Below, piece by piece: positions 51,635 to 60,753 of a stretch of DNA of 64,000 nucleotides; positions within the stretch are counted from its first letter, which is position 1; each line of letters opens with the position of its first letter. Below the pieces are notes generated by a model. It saw nothing but the letters and a program-made list of their open reading frames with translations, did not search any database and had not been told where the DNA came from. This stretch comes from Pseudooceanicola sp050897975 (lineage in GTDB: Bacteria; Pseudomonadota; Alphaproteobacteria; Rhodobacterales; Rhodobacteraceae), in NCBI RefSeq assembly GCF_050897975.1, contig NZ_JBPAXY010000006.1, positions 186,001 through 250,000 of the forward strand. Reading direction: 5' to 3'. The position numbers were made by a program, and so were the translations under genes.

Positions 51635-53745
51635 CGCCAGAGCGCGGAATGGGTGGCCAGTGCCCCCTGGGCCTTGGCCAGAAGGCGCAGGCCCGGACTG
51701 CGCGGCGGCACGGTGCCAGAGGCCAGCCGCGACACCGCCACTTCGACCGAACAGGGCTGGCCCGTCACCGGATCCAGATAGCGCGGATAGTCGATCAAGG
51801 TCGCATGAACCAGGCCTTCCAGCGGCACCCGCACCCGGCGGCGCGACAGGTGATCCACGTCGCGGGTCAGGCCCCAGCCCGCATAGAAGGGCAGGCCGGT
51901 GCAAAACACCTCGACCCCGCGCAAGAGCGCCTCGAACCCCATCAGCGAGGTCATGGTCCAGACCGCATCCACCGCCTCCAGCAGGGCGGCGGGGTCGGCC
52001 TCGGGCACCACCAGATCGGCATAGCGGCGCGCCTCGTCTTCGCTCAGGGCGCCGGGGCGCAGCCCGCGGGTGACATCGGGGTGCGGCTTGTAAAGGATCA
52101 GCGCGCCCGGCTCGACCTGGCGCGCGGCGGCCAGCAGGTCGATGTTGCTGGTCACAGACCCGCCGCCCAGGCGGACCGAGGCGTCATCCTCGACCTGGCC
52201 CGGCACCAGCACCAGCCGCTGGCCGGGCCGGCGCGGCGGCAGGTCGGGCAGGGCGGTTGGATCGCCAAGGTTGTATTTCGACAGCCCCGCCGCGCGTAAG
52301 CTGGCGATCAGCCGGTCCACGCGCAGCGCCTGATCGGGGCGCAGGTTGGCGCGCATCTCGATCCAGCGTTCCAGGCGGCTTTCGCGGCGGGGGTCATAGT
52401 ACATCCCCAGATCGTCGAGGCAGAGCGACAGCGGCGGCACCAGATCGGCGCCAAGCCCGCGTGAGCGCAGAAAGCCGTCCTCGACCCCCGCCGCGCCGCC
52501 CGTGGCAATGCCCCAGCTCATGCGCTTCTGCGGCCCGTTGCCGGGCGAGAAGCGCATCCGCTTTTGCTGGCCGAAGAAGGCCTGGAAATGGCGGCGTTTC
52601 CACAGGCGGATGTTCGTCGCGCGCCAGCCCGCGCGGTCCTCGCGCCAGGCGCGGGTGCGGGCGGCCAGGGCCTCGGCCACCTCTTCGGCCTCGCAGAGGC
52701 GGTCGTGATGGGGGTCGTACCAATAGGGGTAAAGCAGCAGCGCCCCGGTGGTCAGCTGCGCCCGGGTCAGGCTGCGGCCCCGGCGAGAGGGGCCGGGGGG
52801 CAGCGGGTGGCGGTCGTCGCTGAGGCCCCAGCCCGCGTAGAAGGGCAGGCCGAAGACCCGGGGGCGGTGGCCCGCCAGGATCGCCTCGAACCCCAGTTGC
52901 GAACTGACCGTATAGACCGCCACCGCGCCTTCCATCAGCGCCCAGGGGCTGACCGGCGCGTCCAGCAGGGTGATCTTGCCCTCGGGGGCTGTGGCCACGT
53001 CCTTTTCGCCGAAGTATCCCGGGCGGCGGCCCTGGGTGGTTTCGGGATGGGTCTTGATGACGATGCGGGCGCCGGGGTGATCCTCCTGCGCCCAGTACAG
53101 CATCTCGCGGAAGGTGTTGGCATCGGCCCCGCCCAGGCGCACCGAGGCATCGCCGCGCAGCTGATCCACCACCAGCACATAGCCCGGGGCGGGCAGGGGC
53201 AGGGTGGGATCGGTGGCGGCATATTTCGACAGATGCGCCTCGCGCATCCGCGCGATCAGCCCGCGCGACCGGGCCAGCAGGTGGCTGTCGTCCAGCGGGT
53301 GGCGTTTCAGCAGCCGTTCCAGTTCCGAGGGCGCGCTGCCGTCGAAATGACAGCCCAGCCGGTCGATGGTCAGGCCCAGGGGCGCCTCATGGCCGCTGCG
53401 CGCGGGGTGCAGCGAGCGCAGGAAGGCGTCCTCGATCCGCACCAGCTGGGCGCCTGTGCGTTCCGCCATCGCCTCGCCACGGCGGGCATAGGGGGAATGG
53501 CCCCAGACCCCGATCAGCCCTTCCGGGTCCGGCCGGCCCAGGGGGGCGATGCGATAGCCCGCCAGGTCGAGGATACGGCGAAGCCGCTTCTGGCGCAGGA
53601 AGCCGGCATTGTAGACATGCAGCTTCAGCTTTTCGGCCTCGGGCAGCGCGTCAGTCGGGCCCGCTGCCGCAGCGTCAGCTGCCTGCCGCCGCTCTGCCCC
53701 CGCCCCGTGTTGATCAGACGAAGAAAGGCGGCCGGTCGGCGTCAT
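51631..53745 (-). CDS. kpsC: Capsule polysaccharide glycosyltransferase KpsC (tandem Kdo-transferase)
   Basis: The 704-residue protein has two homologous halves (about 30-330 and 350-680), each with the KpsC pattern: a GVEDGFLRS/RIEDAFLRS segment, an LxxDxxGxxxDG/YYDPR stretch and the VEDDASVRLGG / LRGDASVRLGG motif. Each also has an FGLPFYAGWGL / TGLPFYAGWGL motif. These are the beta-Kdo transferases that start group 2-type capsule on a lyso-phospholipid in the cytoplasm. The start lies four bases after the export lipoprotein stop. Last gene of a three-gene leftward capsule module. Confidence 0.92.
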   Translation of the reverse strand: MTPTGRLSSSDQHGAGAERRQAADAAAAGPTDALPEAEKLKLHVYNAGFLRQKRLRRILDLAGYRIAPLGRPDPEGLIGVWGHSPYARRGEAMAERTGAQLVRIEDAFLRSLHPARSGHEAPLGLTIDRLGCHFDGSAPSELERLLKRHPLDDSHLLARSRGLIARMREAHLSKYAATDPTLPLPAPGYVLVVDQLRGDASVRLGGADANTFREMLYWAQEDHPGARIVIKTHPETTQGRRPGYFGEKDVATAPEGKITLLDAPVSPWALMEGAVAVYTVSSQLGFEAILAGHRPRVFGLPFYAGWGLSDDRHPLPPGPSRRGRSLTRAQLTTGALLLYPYWYDPHHDRLCEAEEVAEALAARTRAWREDRAGWRATNIRLWKRRHFQAFFGQQKRMRFSPGNGPQKRMSWGIATGGAAGVEDGFLRSRGLGADLVPPLSLCLDDLGMYYDPRRESRLERWIEMRANLRPDQALRVDRLIASLRAAGLSKYNLGDPTALPDLPPRRPGQRLVLVPGQVEDDASVRLGGGSVTSNIDLLAAARQVEPGALILYKPHPDVTRGLRPGALSEDEARRYADLVVPEADPAALLEAVDAVWTMTSLMGFEALLRGVEVFCTGLPFYAGWGLTRDVDHLSRRRVRVPLEGLVHATLIDYPRYLDPVTGQPCSVEVAVSRLASGTVPPRSPGLRLLAKAQGALATHSALWR

Positions 53746-53749
53746 GCGG

Positions 53750-54886
53750 TTACTGGCCTGCCAGGGTGCCCAGGGCGTTGACCGAACCCAGCGAACCGGT
53801 GAGCGCCGCGATGGTCTTGTCCCACTGGGTGAAGGGGGCCTCGGTGACATACAGAAGGTCGCCGTCGCGGATCAGGAAGTCGCGGGCCATGAACATCCCG
53901 TTGGGCTGGGTCAGGTCCAGCACATAGACCATGCGCTGCGCGCCGATCAGGTCGTTCCGGCCCAGCACCTGGGCGGCTACTTCCTCGGCCTCGTTGCGGA
54001 AGACGAAGACGCCCGTCGGATCGGCCGCATTGGCCTGCAAACCGCCCGCCTGGGCGATGGCCTCGATCCCCGACAGGGTCTGGCTTTCGAAATCGATGAC
54101 CGACTGCGCGCCGGTGGCGCCCAGCACGGTGAAAGAGCGGGTGTCCTCTTCCACCAGGATGCGGTCGCCGTTGCGCAGGGCGATGTCATAGCGCGGATCG
54201 TCGAACAGATCCTGGAACCAGATGGTCGAGCGCTGGCTGCCCCGGATCACCGTGATCAGCGCGCTTTCAGGGGCCACGGCCACGCCGCCCGCGGCGGCCA
54301 GCATCCCCGACAGGCGCAGGGTGGGCCGTTCGATCGGGTAGACGCCATTGCCCGCGATGGCGCCGATCAGGGTGACGGTGGCGCCGTCGCCCGCCTCGCG
54401 GCGCACCTCGACCTGCGGGTCGGGCGTCTGGTCCTGAAGTTTCTCGGTGATGATCCGGCGGATCGCCTCGGGGCTGTTGCCCGCCGCGCGGATGCGGCCC
54501 GCGTAGGGAACAAAGATGAAGCCCGCGCCGTCGACCTGCACCGCGTCGAGCGAGGTGAAGTTTACCCCCTCGCTGGCCAGGAGCCCCTCATCGACGTTTT
54601 CCCAGATGGTCAGCGACAGGGTGTCGCCGGGGCGGATCACATCGGCGGCCACTTCGCCCGCGTTGCGGAACCCGTCGGAAAAGCCCAGGGCGGGGATCAC
54701 GGCGGTGGCCCGGGTCACCCGGTCGTTGACGGCGATGACGAAGGCGTCGCCCTCGCGCTGGACGGACCCGGCGTAGATCTCGCGCTTGGTCGGACCGCTG
54801 CGCGGCAGCACGTCACAGGACGACACGGCCAGAATCGTCGCGACCAGCGCGACGGGTTTCGCCCATCGGGTAGCATTGGGTTTCAC
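53750..54886 (-). CDS. Polysaccharide export lipoprotein (Wza/KpsD-like OPX protein)
   Basis: The 378-residue protein has a lipoprotein signal (LAVSSC, Cys near residue 24) and the OPX layout. A polysaccharide export domain (IRPGDTLSLTIWENVDEG, about residues 85-105) is followed by SLBB-type domains (VTLIGAIAGNGVYPI and FTVLGATGAQSVIDFE). It forms the outer-membrane exit for capsule. It starts with GTG, supported by AGGAG seven bases upstream. It is flanked by kpsS and kpsC. Confidence 0.92.
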   Translation of the reverse strand: MKPNATRWAKPVALVATILAVSSCDVLPRSGPTKREIYAGSVQREGDAFVIAVNDRVTRATAVIPALGFSDGFRNAGEVAADVIRPGDTLSLTIWENVDEGLLASEGVNFTSLDAVQVDGAGFIFVPYAGRIRAAGNSPEAIRRIITEKLQDQTPDPQVEVRREAGDGATVTLIGAIAGNGVYPIERPTLRLSGMLAAAGGVAVAPESALITVIRGSQRSTIWFQDLFDDPRYDIALRNGDRILVEEDTRSFTVLGATGAQSVIDFESQTLSGIEAIAQAGGLQANAADPTGVFVFRNEAEEVAAQVLGRNDLIGAQRMVYVLDLTQPNGMFMARDFLIRDGDLLYVTEAPFTQWDKTIAALTGSLGSVNALGTLAGQ

Positions 54887-55054
54887 TGCTCGTCTCCTCG
54901 ACCTGTGTCCGGTCGTTGTCCTTGTCCCGACTTGGTGCCGGGCTGTTCTTTCCTGCGATCTGCCCGGGCTTGGCCCCGGATCCGCCGCCGGATCTGCCTC
55001 ATTCCCCTCAGGTTACAGAAGCTTGGGGGCAAAAGCCAGCCTCCTGCGTATGCC

Positions 55055-56350
55055 TCAGGGCACGGCGCGCAACTGTTGCCTGGGCGCCGCGGTGCCGTGG
55101 CGCAGGGCGTCGTAGGGGTCCTTGTCGTCCAGCATCATGTCGACCACCTGGCGCATCAGCTGGCGCCGCCCGGCGGCAGAGTAGAAGCCCCCCGCCACCT
55201 GGCTGGTTTCCAGCAGGAAGCGCCGGTAATCCTGATAGGCGCGACGGTCGGGGCGGCTGGCACCGGCGAAGAATTCGGCCAGAGGCTGGGTCGAGACGAA
55301 CTCGGGCTTGTCGTAGACCGCCGCGCCGAAGGTCTTCAGCGGGATCCCACGGTACAGTACCTGCTGACCGGCGGTCGAATTGACGGTGACCGCGCTGCGG
55401 GTGTCGGCCAGCAGCCGCGCCAGCTTGCCGCCGCGCACAAAATGCACCCGCCCCTCCAGCCCGTGGGTGCGGGCCAGCCGGGCGATGTCGCGGCGCAGCG
55501 GGCTGCGCCCGTCCTCCAGGGGATGGGCCTTGAACACCAGGTGGTGGTAGCGCGGCGCGCCCTCGGCAAAGCCGCGCATCACCACCTCCAGGAACTCGGT
55601 CATGCTGGCGAAGGGGGAATGGGCCTGGAAACTGCTGTCATGGGCCAGTTGCAGCAGGGCGACGTGATAGGGAAAGCCGCCGCGCCGGATGCGGCGCGAG
55701 GCCAGGGCGCGGCGCGCCGCCGTCACCGGCATGGTCAGCAGGCGCAGCAGATAAAGCTGGAACTCGCGCGCCACGCCGATCTCGCGATGCGGGCGGAACT
55801 GGCGGTAGCGGCGGTTGGCGCACATCACGAACCCATGGTACAGCGCGCCGTAGAACACATGCTGGCGCATGTCGCCCCAGACGGCGGGGGGCAGGGGGGC
55901 GTCCATGTCCGACAGGGCCAGCATCTGGCGCATGTCCTCGACGCCCAGGCGCATCAGCCGCGAATTGCCGTTCGAGCCGCCGCGCTCATAGGTCACCCAA
56001 TAGGGCCGCATGTAGCCCTCTTCGAAGACATGCACCCGAAGGCCGCGCGCCCGGGCGGCGGCCACGGCGCTGGCGTGGATCGGGCGGATGTCGCCGTAAA
56101 GCACCAGATCGGTCACACCCTTCTGGGCGCAAAGCGCGTCAAAGCGGTCGGGCCAGGCCTCGGGGGCGTCGCGGAAGGGGATATAGCTGGCCCGGTCCGG
56201 CCAGAAGACGGCATCGCCCGCGTTGAACCCGACGCGCCAGCAGGTGCCGCCCGCAGCGCGCAGGGCGCGGGCCAGCTGGTGGAAGAAGGGGCCATGGGGC
56301 CCCTGAAGGAACAGGAAGACCCGCTCGTCCGGTGTCTGTGCCGTCATCAT
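55055..56350 (-). CDS. kpsS: Capsule polysaccharide biosynthesis protein KpsS
   Basis: The 431-residue cytoplasmic protein has the KpsS pattern: FLFLQGPHGPFFHQLARAL at the N terminus, FEEGYMRPYWVTYERGG near 125, FKAHPLEDGRSP near 295 and TVNSTAGQQVLYRGIP near 340. KpsS adds the first Kdo residue to phosphatidylglycerol in group 2-type capsule initiation, with KpsC extending. First gene of the leftward module. Two adjacent ATGs (56350, 56347) are possible starts. Confidence 0.92.
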   Translation of the reverse strand: MMTAQTPDERVFLFLQGPHGPFFHQLARALRAAGGTCWRVGFNAGDAVFWPDRASYIPFRDAPEAWPDRFDALCAQKGVTDLVLYGDIRPIHASAVAAARARGLRVHVFEEGYMRPYWVTYERGGSNGNSRLMRLGVEDMRQMLALSDMDAPLPPAVWGDMRQHVFYGALYHGFVMCANRRYRQFRPHREIGVAREFQLYLLRLLTMPVTAARRALASRRIRRGGFPYHVALLQLAHDSSFQAHSPFASMTEFLEVVMRGFAEGAPRYHHLVFKAHPLEDGRSPLRRDIARLARTHGLEGRVHFVRGGKLARLLADTRSAVTVNSTAGQQVLYRGIPLKTFGAAVYDKPEFVSTQPLAEFFAGASRPDRRAYQDYRRFLLETSQVAGGFYSAAGRRQLMRQVVDMMLDDKDPYDALRHGTAAPRQQLRAVP

Positions 56351-56617
56351 GCCGTCAACTTCATGTCCTGACGCGGGCGCCCGGTTGCGGCGCCCCTCGC
56401 GTTCTACGCTCTTCAAACCTCTGGCCCCAGCCCTGACGGCGCAAACCGGCAGAAATATGGCTCGGGTCGGGCCTTACGGGGATCTCTACCGCCTAAGGGC
56501 CGGGCGTTTCCAGCCTGTTAACCGCGCCGTAGGCAGGCGCGGGCGCGGCGCGGCCCTTGCGGGGCGGCGCGCCGCGCGCTACGCCCGGTTGAAGGCATAT
56601 TGCAAGGAGACGCGGCC
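56351..56617. other. Divergent region between kpsS and ribE
   Basis: The 267 bases hold both promoters. I looked for an FMN riboswitch in front of ribE and did not see its conserved core. Nothing else is recognisable. Confidence 0.5.
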
Positions 56618-57208
56618 ATGTTCACCGGCATCATCACCGACCAGGGCGAGATCCGGGCGCTGACCCGGGGCGGCGATCTGCGGGCGCGCATCGGCTGCGC
56701 CTATGACATGGACAGCGTCGACCTGGGCGCCTCGATCGCTTGTGACGGCGTCTGCCTGACCGTGGTCGAGATGGGCCCCGACTGGTTCGACGTCGAGATC
56801 TCGGCCGAGACCCTGTCGAAGACCAACCTCGATAGCTGGGCCGAGGGCCGGGTGGTCAACCTGGAACGCGCCCTGAAGGTGGGCGACGAGCTGGGCGGGC
56901 ATATCGTCTCGGGCCATGTGGACGGGGTGGCGACGCTGATCTCGCTGAGCGAGGAGGGCGACAGCACCCGCGCGGTCTTCGAGGCCCCGGCCGCCTTGGC
57001 GCGCTTCATCGCCCCCAAGGGCTCGGTGGCGCTGAACGGCACCTCCTTCACGGTGAACGAGGTCGAGGGCGCGCGCTTCGGGATCAACATGATCCCCCAT
57101 ACCAAGCAGGTCACCACCTGGGGCCGCGCCGCCACGGGCGACCGGATCAACCTGGAGGTGGACACCATGGCGCGCTACGTCGCCCGCCTGCAGGAGTTCG
57201 AGGGCTGA
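56618..57208 (+). CDS. ribE: Riboflavin synthase (alpha chain)
   Basis: The 196-residue enzyme dismutates two molecules of 6,7-dimethyl-8-ribityllumazine to riboflavin. Both lumazine-binding repeats are clear: MFTGII at residue 1 with CDGVCLTVV, and GGHIVSGHVDG with LNGTSFTVNEV in the second half. The start has AAGGAGA upstream. It begins the second part of the rib locus. Confidence 0.96.
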   Translation: MFTGIITDQGEIRALTRGGDLRARIGCAYDMDSVDLGASIACDGVCLTVVEMGPDWFDVEISAETLSKTNLDSWAEGRVVNLERALKVGDELGGHIVSGHVDGVATLISLSEEGDSTRAVFEAPAALARFIAPKGSVALNGTSFTVNEVEGARFGINMIPHTKQVTTWGRAATGDRINLEVDTMARYVARLQEFEG

Positions 57209-57258
57209 GCGGCGGCGGTAATCCCCGGGCCACCATTGGCCACAACCAGGGCCCGTCG

Positions 57259-57801
57259 ATGGCGGCGGGCCGCCAGTTCCGCACCCATATGTGGGCCCGG
57301 GCCCGGGCCAGCCGGGCTGAGGCGAAACTGCCCCTGGCGCTGCACCGCGCGCGGCTGGCGCGGGCCCGGGAGCTGGGCCTTAGCTATGCCGACTACAGCG
57401 CCATCCGCGCCAGCGCGGGGCGCGATATCGCGGCCTATCTGATCTCGTCCAACGCCCTGGGGGTCTATGCTATTGCGGGCCGCGCCGGTGGTGGGGCAGG
57501 GGCCGAGGCCGAGCTGGTGTCAGAGCGGCTGATGTCGCTGCGCCATGTGCGGCGCATCGGGCTGGCCCATCCGCCGCTGACGCCTGCCGCCCTGATGGAG
57601 CGGGTGGCGGGGCTGGATCTGGCCTTTGCCGCGCCGCCCCTCTTGGGCAGCTGGGCCGAGATCCGCGCCGCCCTGGCCCGCGCCCAGGGGCGTCTGCCCG
57701 CCGCCGGGCTGGTGGCGATCACCGCCCTGGGGCTGGAACGCGACTGGGTCGCCGCCGGGGGCCTGGGCGGCAGCCTGCCCGCCGAGGCGCTCTTTGGCTG
57801 A
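57259..57801 (+). CDS. Hypothetical protein inside riboflavin operon
   Basis: A 180-residue Ala/Leu/Arg-rich protein with no signal peptide or membrane helix and no motif that I recognise. The N terminus is basic (RTHMWARARASRAEAKL); later sequence is helical with a glycine-containing end. It sits in the gap between ribE and ribBX on the same strand with similar codon use, so it is likely expressed with them. The start at ATG 57259 is tentative. Confidence 0.65.
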   Translation: MAAGRQFRTHMWARARASRAEAKLPLALHRARLARARELGLSYADYSAIRASAGRDIAAYLISSNALGVYAIAGRAGGGAGAEAELVSERLMSLRHVRRIGLAHPPLTPAALMERVAGLDLAFAAPPLLGSWAEIRAALARAQGRLPAAGLVAITALGLERDWVAAGGLGGSLPAEALFG

Positions 57802-57950
57802 AGGCCCGCGGGCCTCGCCCGGTCCGTGCCGCCCCGCCCCCGTCCCACCCCCGCAGCCCCGCACGCCGCATCTGCGCGGCGATGCGTCGTCTGTGACTGG
57901 CCTTTCCCGCGCCTCTGCGCTAAGGCCAGCGCAAGGAAAAGGAGCGTGCC

Positions 57951-59081
57951 ATGTCCGAGAGCGTCGCATTTGAGAACAAGGGCCCGGTGGAAGAAAGCTG
58001 GTCCGATGCCATCTCCTCTGTCGAGGAGATCATCGAGGACGCCCGCAATGGCCGCATGTTCATCCTCGTCGATCACGAAGACCGCGAGAACGAGGGCGAT
58101 CTGGTGATCCCCGCGCAGATGGCCACGCCCGAGGCGATCAATTTCATGGCCACCCACGGGCGCGGGCTGATCTGCCTGTCCCTGACCGGCGACCGGGTCG
58201 ACCAGCTGGGTCTGCCGCTGATGTCGTCGCAGAACTCGTCGCGGCACGAGACCAACTTCACCGTCTCCATCGAGGCCCGCGAAGGTGTCTCGACCGGCAT
58301 TTCCGCCCATGACCGCGCCCGCACCGTGGCCGTGGCCATCGACGCAGGCAAGGGCGCCCAGGACATCGCCACCCCAGGCCATGTCTTCCCGCTGCGCGCC
58401 CGCGAGGGCGGCGTGCTGGTGCGCGCCGGTCATACCGAGGCCGCGGTGGACGTGTCGCGCCTGGCGGGGCTGAACCCCTCGGGCGTGATCTGCGAGATCA
58501 TGAACGAGGACGGCTCGATGTCGCGGCTGCCCGAACTGGTGGCCTTCGCGCAGAAACACGGGCTGAAGATCGGCACGATCTCCGACCTGATCGCCTATCG
58601 CCGCCGCCACGACAACCTGGTGCGGGTCGAGAAGGAAGAGGTGGTGACCTCGGAATTCGGCGGCGAGTGGCAGCTGAAGATCTACACCGACGAGACCCAG
58701 GGCGCCGAGCATATCGTGCTGATCAAGGGCGACATCACCACCGATGAACCGGTGCTGCTGCGGATGCACGCGCTGGACCCGCTGCGCGACGTGGCGGGCC
58801 TGGGGCCCGCGGGGCGCGCGGACGAGTTCGGCGCCGCGATGCGGATGATCGCCGCCGAGGGGCGCGGCGTGGTGGTGCTGCTGCGCGATCTGCACATGAA
58901 GCTGGCGGGCGGCGAAGAAGTGTCGCCGCAGACCCTGCGCCAATACGGGCTGGGGGCGCAGATCCTGACCTCGCTCGGCCTGTCGCAGCTGGTGCTGCTG
59001 ACCAATTCCCCGCAACCCAACGTGGTGGGGCTGGATGCCTACGGGCTGGAAATCACCGGCACCCGCCGGATCGAGGAGTAA
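57951..59081 (+). CDS. ribB: 3,4-dihydroxy-2-butanone-4-phosphate synthase with degenerate RibA-like domain (RibBX)
   Basis: The 376-residue protein has a full RibB N-terminal domain: VDHEDRENEGDL near residue 42, HGRGLICLSLTG near 72 and the VFPLRAREGGVLVRAGHTEA stretch near 145. It makes the four-carbon precursor of riboflavin. The C-terminal part (about 220-376) resembles GTP cyclohydrolase II but has none of the three zinc cysteines or the GSLRCDC-type motif, so it cannot be a normal cyclohydrolase. This is the RibBX arrangement known in proteobacteria. A separate ribA should exist elsewhere in the genome. ribH follows six bases later. Confidence 0.93.
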   Translation: MSESVAFENKGPVEESWSDAISSVEEIIEDARNGRMFILVDHEDRENEGDLVIPAQMATPEAINFMATHGRGLICLSLTGDRVDQLGLPLMSSQNSSRHETNFTVSIEAREGVSTGISAHDRARTVAVAIDAGKGAQDIATPGHVFPLRAREGGVLVRAGHTEAAVDVSRLAGLNPSGVICEIMNEDGSMSRLPELVAFAQKHGLKIGTISDLIAYRRRHDNLVRVEKEEVVTSEFGGEWQLKIYTDETQGAEHIVLIKGDITTDEPVLLRMHALDPLRDVAGLGPAGRADEFGAAMRMIAAEGRGVVVLLRDLHMKLAGGEEVSPQTLRQYGLGAQILTSLGLSQLVLLTNSPQPNVVGLDAYGLEITGTRRIEE

Positions 59082-59087
59082 GGCGCA

Positions 59088-59615
59088 ATGGCTGGTTCCG
59101 AACTGCACTACACCCTGCCGCGTGGCGAGATGATCAAGCCTGCCAAGGTGCTGATCGTGGTGGCGCCCTATTACAAGGACATCGCCGACGAGCTGATCGC
59201 CGGGGCCCGGGCCGAGATCGAGGCCTGGGGCGCGACCCACGACCTGATCGAGGTGCCCGGCGCCCTGGAGGTGCCCACGGCCATTGCCATGGCGGGCCGC
59301 ATGGCGGAATACGACGCCTTCGTCGCCCTGGGCTGCGTGATCCGCGGCGAGACCACCCATTACGACACCGTCTGCAACGACAGCTCGCGCGGCATCACCC
59401 TGCTGGGCCTTCAGGGCCTGTGCATCGGCAACGGCATCCTGACGGTCGAGAACCGCGACCAGGCCCTGGCTCGCGCCCGGGTGGCCGAACAGAACAAGGG
59501 CGGCGGCGCTGCCGCTGCGGCCTTGCATCTTCTGTCGCTTTCGCGCAAATGGGGCGCTCCGAAAGCCGGGGTGGGATTCCTGCCCGCCGCCGATGACCCC
59601 GCCCGCGCCGGTTGA
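59088..59615 (+). CDS. ribH: 6,7-dimethyl-8-ribityllumazine synthase
   Basis: The 175-residue enzyme condenses the RibD/RibB products to lumazine. Family marks are IVVAPYYKDIADELI near residue 23, VPGALEVPTA near 58 and CVIRGETTHYDTVCNDSSRG near 85. The C-terminal extension contains Gly/Ala-rich sequence. It is immediately downstream of ribBX and just upstream of nusB. Confidence 0.95.
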   Translation: MAGSELHYTLPRGEMIKPAKVLIVVAPYYKDIADELIAGARAEIEAWGATHDLIEVPGALEVPTAIAMAGRMAEYDAFVALGCVIRGETTHYDTVCNDSSRGITLLGLQGLCIGNGILTVENRDQALARARVAEQNKGGGAAAAALHLLSLSRKWGAPKAGVGFLPAADDPARAG

Positions 59616-59655
59616 GACACCACCGACCGGACCCAGCAAAGAAGACGCGCCCAAG

Positions 59656-60150
59656 ATGAGTGACGACACCCCGACCCCGGCCGCGCCCCTTTCGGGCAAC
59701 CAGAAGCGGAAGATGCGGTCTGCCTCGCGTCTTTACGCGGTGCAGGCGCTGTACCAGATGGAACTGGCGGGGATGTCCGTCGAAAAGGTGATCGTCGAGT
59801 TCGAGGATCACCGCTTTGGCGCCGAATACGAAGAGGCCGAGTACCTCGAAGGCGACGTGGACCTGTTCCGCAAGACCCTGCGCGATGCGGTGAACTGGCA
59901 GGCCAAGATCGACCAGATGACCGACCGCGCGCTGGTGGCCAAATGGCCCATTGCCCGCATCGACCCGACCCTGCGCGCGCTGTTCCGCGCCGCGGGCGCC
60001 GAGATGCTGGAAGGGGACGCGCCGCCCAAGGTGGTCATCGTGGAATATGTCGACGTGGCCAAGGCCTTCTTCCCCGAGGGGAAGGAAGCTAAGTTCGTCA
60101 ACGCCGTTCTGGACCACATGGCGCGCGAAGCCAGGCCCGAGGCCTTCTGA
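59656..60150 (+). CDS. nusB: Transcription antitermination factor NusB
   Basis: The 164-residue all-helical RNA-binding protein assists rRNA antitermination with NusE/S10. The start of the fold is KMRSASRLYAVQALYQMELAG near residue 16, and the end shows YVDVAKAFFPEGKEAKFVNAVLDHM. The ATG at 59656 begins MSDDTPTPA; an earlier ATG at 59593 overlaps ribH and is less likely. ribH-nusB order is typical. Confidence 0.95.
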   Translation: MSDDTPTPAAPLSGNQKRKMRSASRLYAVQALYQMELAGMSVEKVIVEFEDHRFGAEYEEAEYLEGDVDLFRKTLRDAVNWQAKIDQMTDRALVAKWPIARIDPTLRALFRAAGAEMLEGDAPPKVVIVEYVDVAKAFFPEGKEAKFVNAVLDHMAREARPEAF

Positions 60151-60151
60151 G

Positions 60152-60658
60152 GTGACAAGCCTGTCGCCCGAAACCGCCTCGCACCCTGCGCATTGGCGCC
60201 GGGCCCGGGCCGCCGACCTGCCCGCAGTTTCTGCCGTTCTGACCGATCCCGCCTTCTTCGACGTGCTGGGCGCCGTGACGCCCGAGGCGCTGGCCGAGGC
60301 CTGCGCGCCGGACGGTGCCCGCCGCCTGCTGGCCTTCGATGTCGCGGGCGACCTGGCGGCCTTCGCCTATCTCTCTGGCTGCGACGGCGACCGGCCGAAG
60401 CTCGAGGAATTCGCCGTTCTGTCGCGCGGACAGGGGACCGGCACGCGGGCGCTTGCCTCCCTTCTGGAGGTGCTGCGCGCCGAGGGCCGGGCGTCCTTCT
60501 GGCTGCATGTGGTGCCTGACAATGAACCTGCGCTGGCCCTCTACCGGCGCCTCGGATTCGGGCGCGAAGAGTTCATGCCCGACTTCTGGCTGACCCGGAA
60601 CGGCGACCGCGTGGACATGCTGCGCCTGCATTACGACTTCGTCTCCGTCGAGGCGTGA
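60152..60658 (+). CDS. GNAT-family N-acetyltransferase
   Basis: The 168-residue protein has the GNAT acetyl-CoA loop SRGQGTGTRALASLLEVL (about residues 92-110) and the motif B stretch HVVPDNEPALALYRRLGF. The acceptor substrate is unknown. It starts with GTG right after the nusB stop (one base between), so it is the last gene of the rib-nusB unit. Confidence 0.87.
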   Translation: MTSLSPETASHPAHWRRARAADLPAVSAVLTDPAFFDVLGAVTPEALAEACAPDGARRLLAFDVAGDLAAFAYLSGCDGDRPKLEEFAVLSRGQGTGTRALASLLEVLRAEGRASFWLHVVPDNEPALALYRRLGFGREEFMPDFWLTRNGDRVDMLRLHYDFVSVEA

Positions 60659-60671
60659 GCGCGCTGCGACA

Positions 60672-60710
60672 GCCTGTCCCGGCGCGGATGCCTGACAGGC
60701 GGGGCGTTTT
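60672..60710 (+). terminator. Probable terminator after GNAT gene
   Basis: Stem GCCTGTC/GACAGGC around a GC-rich loop, then GGGGCGTTTT. Confidence 0.5.
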
Positions 60711-60753
60711 GCTGTAGGATAGCCCTACCGCAGACCGTCGCAGGATCTCTCCC

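Noticed and set aside
53744..56371. An 875-codon plus-strand frame across the capsule genes
   Set aside because: Covers two genes and their gap on the other strand; composition typical of antisense frames here.
56351..56617. FMN riboswitch before ribE
   Set aside because: The conserved core of the RFN element was looked for and not seen; same result in 57802-57950 before ribBX.
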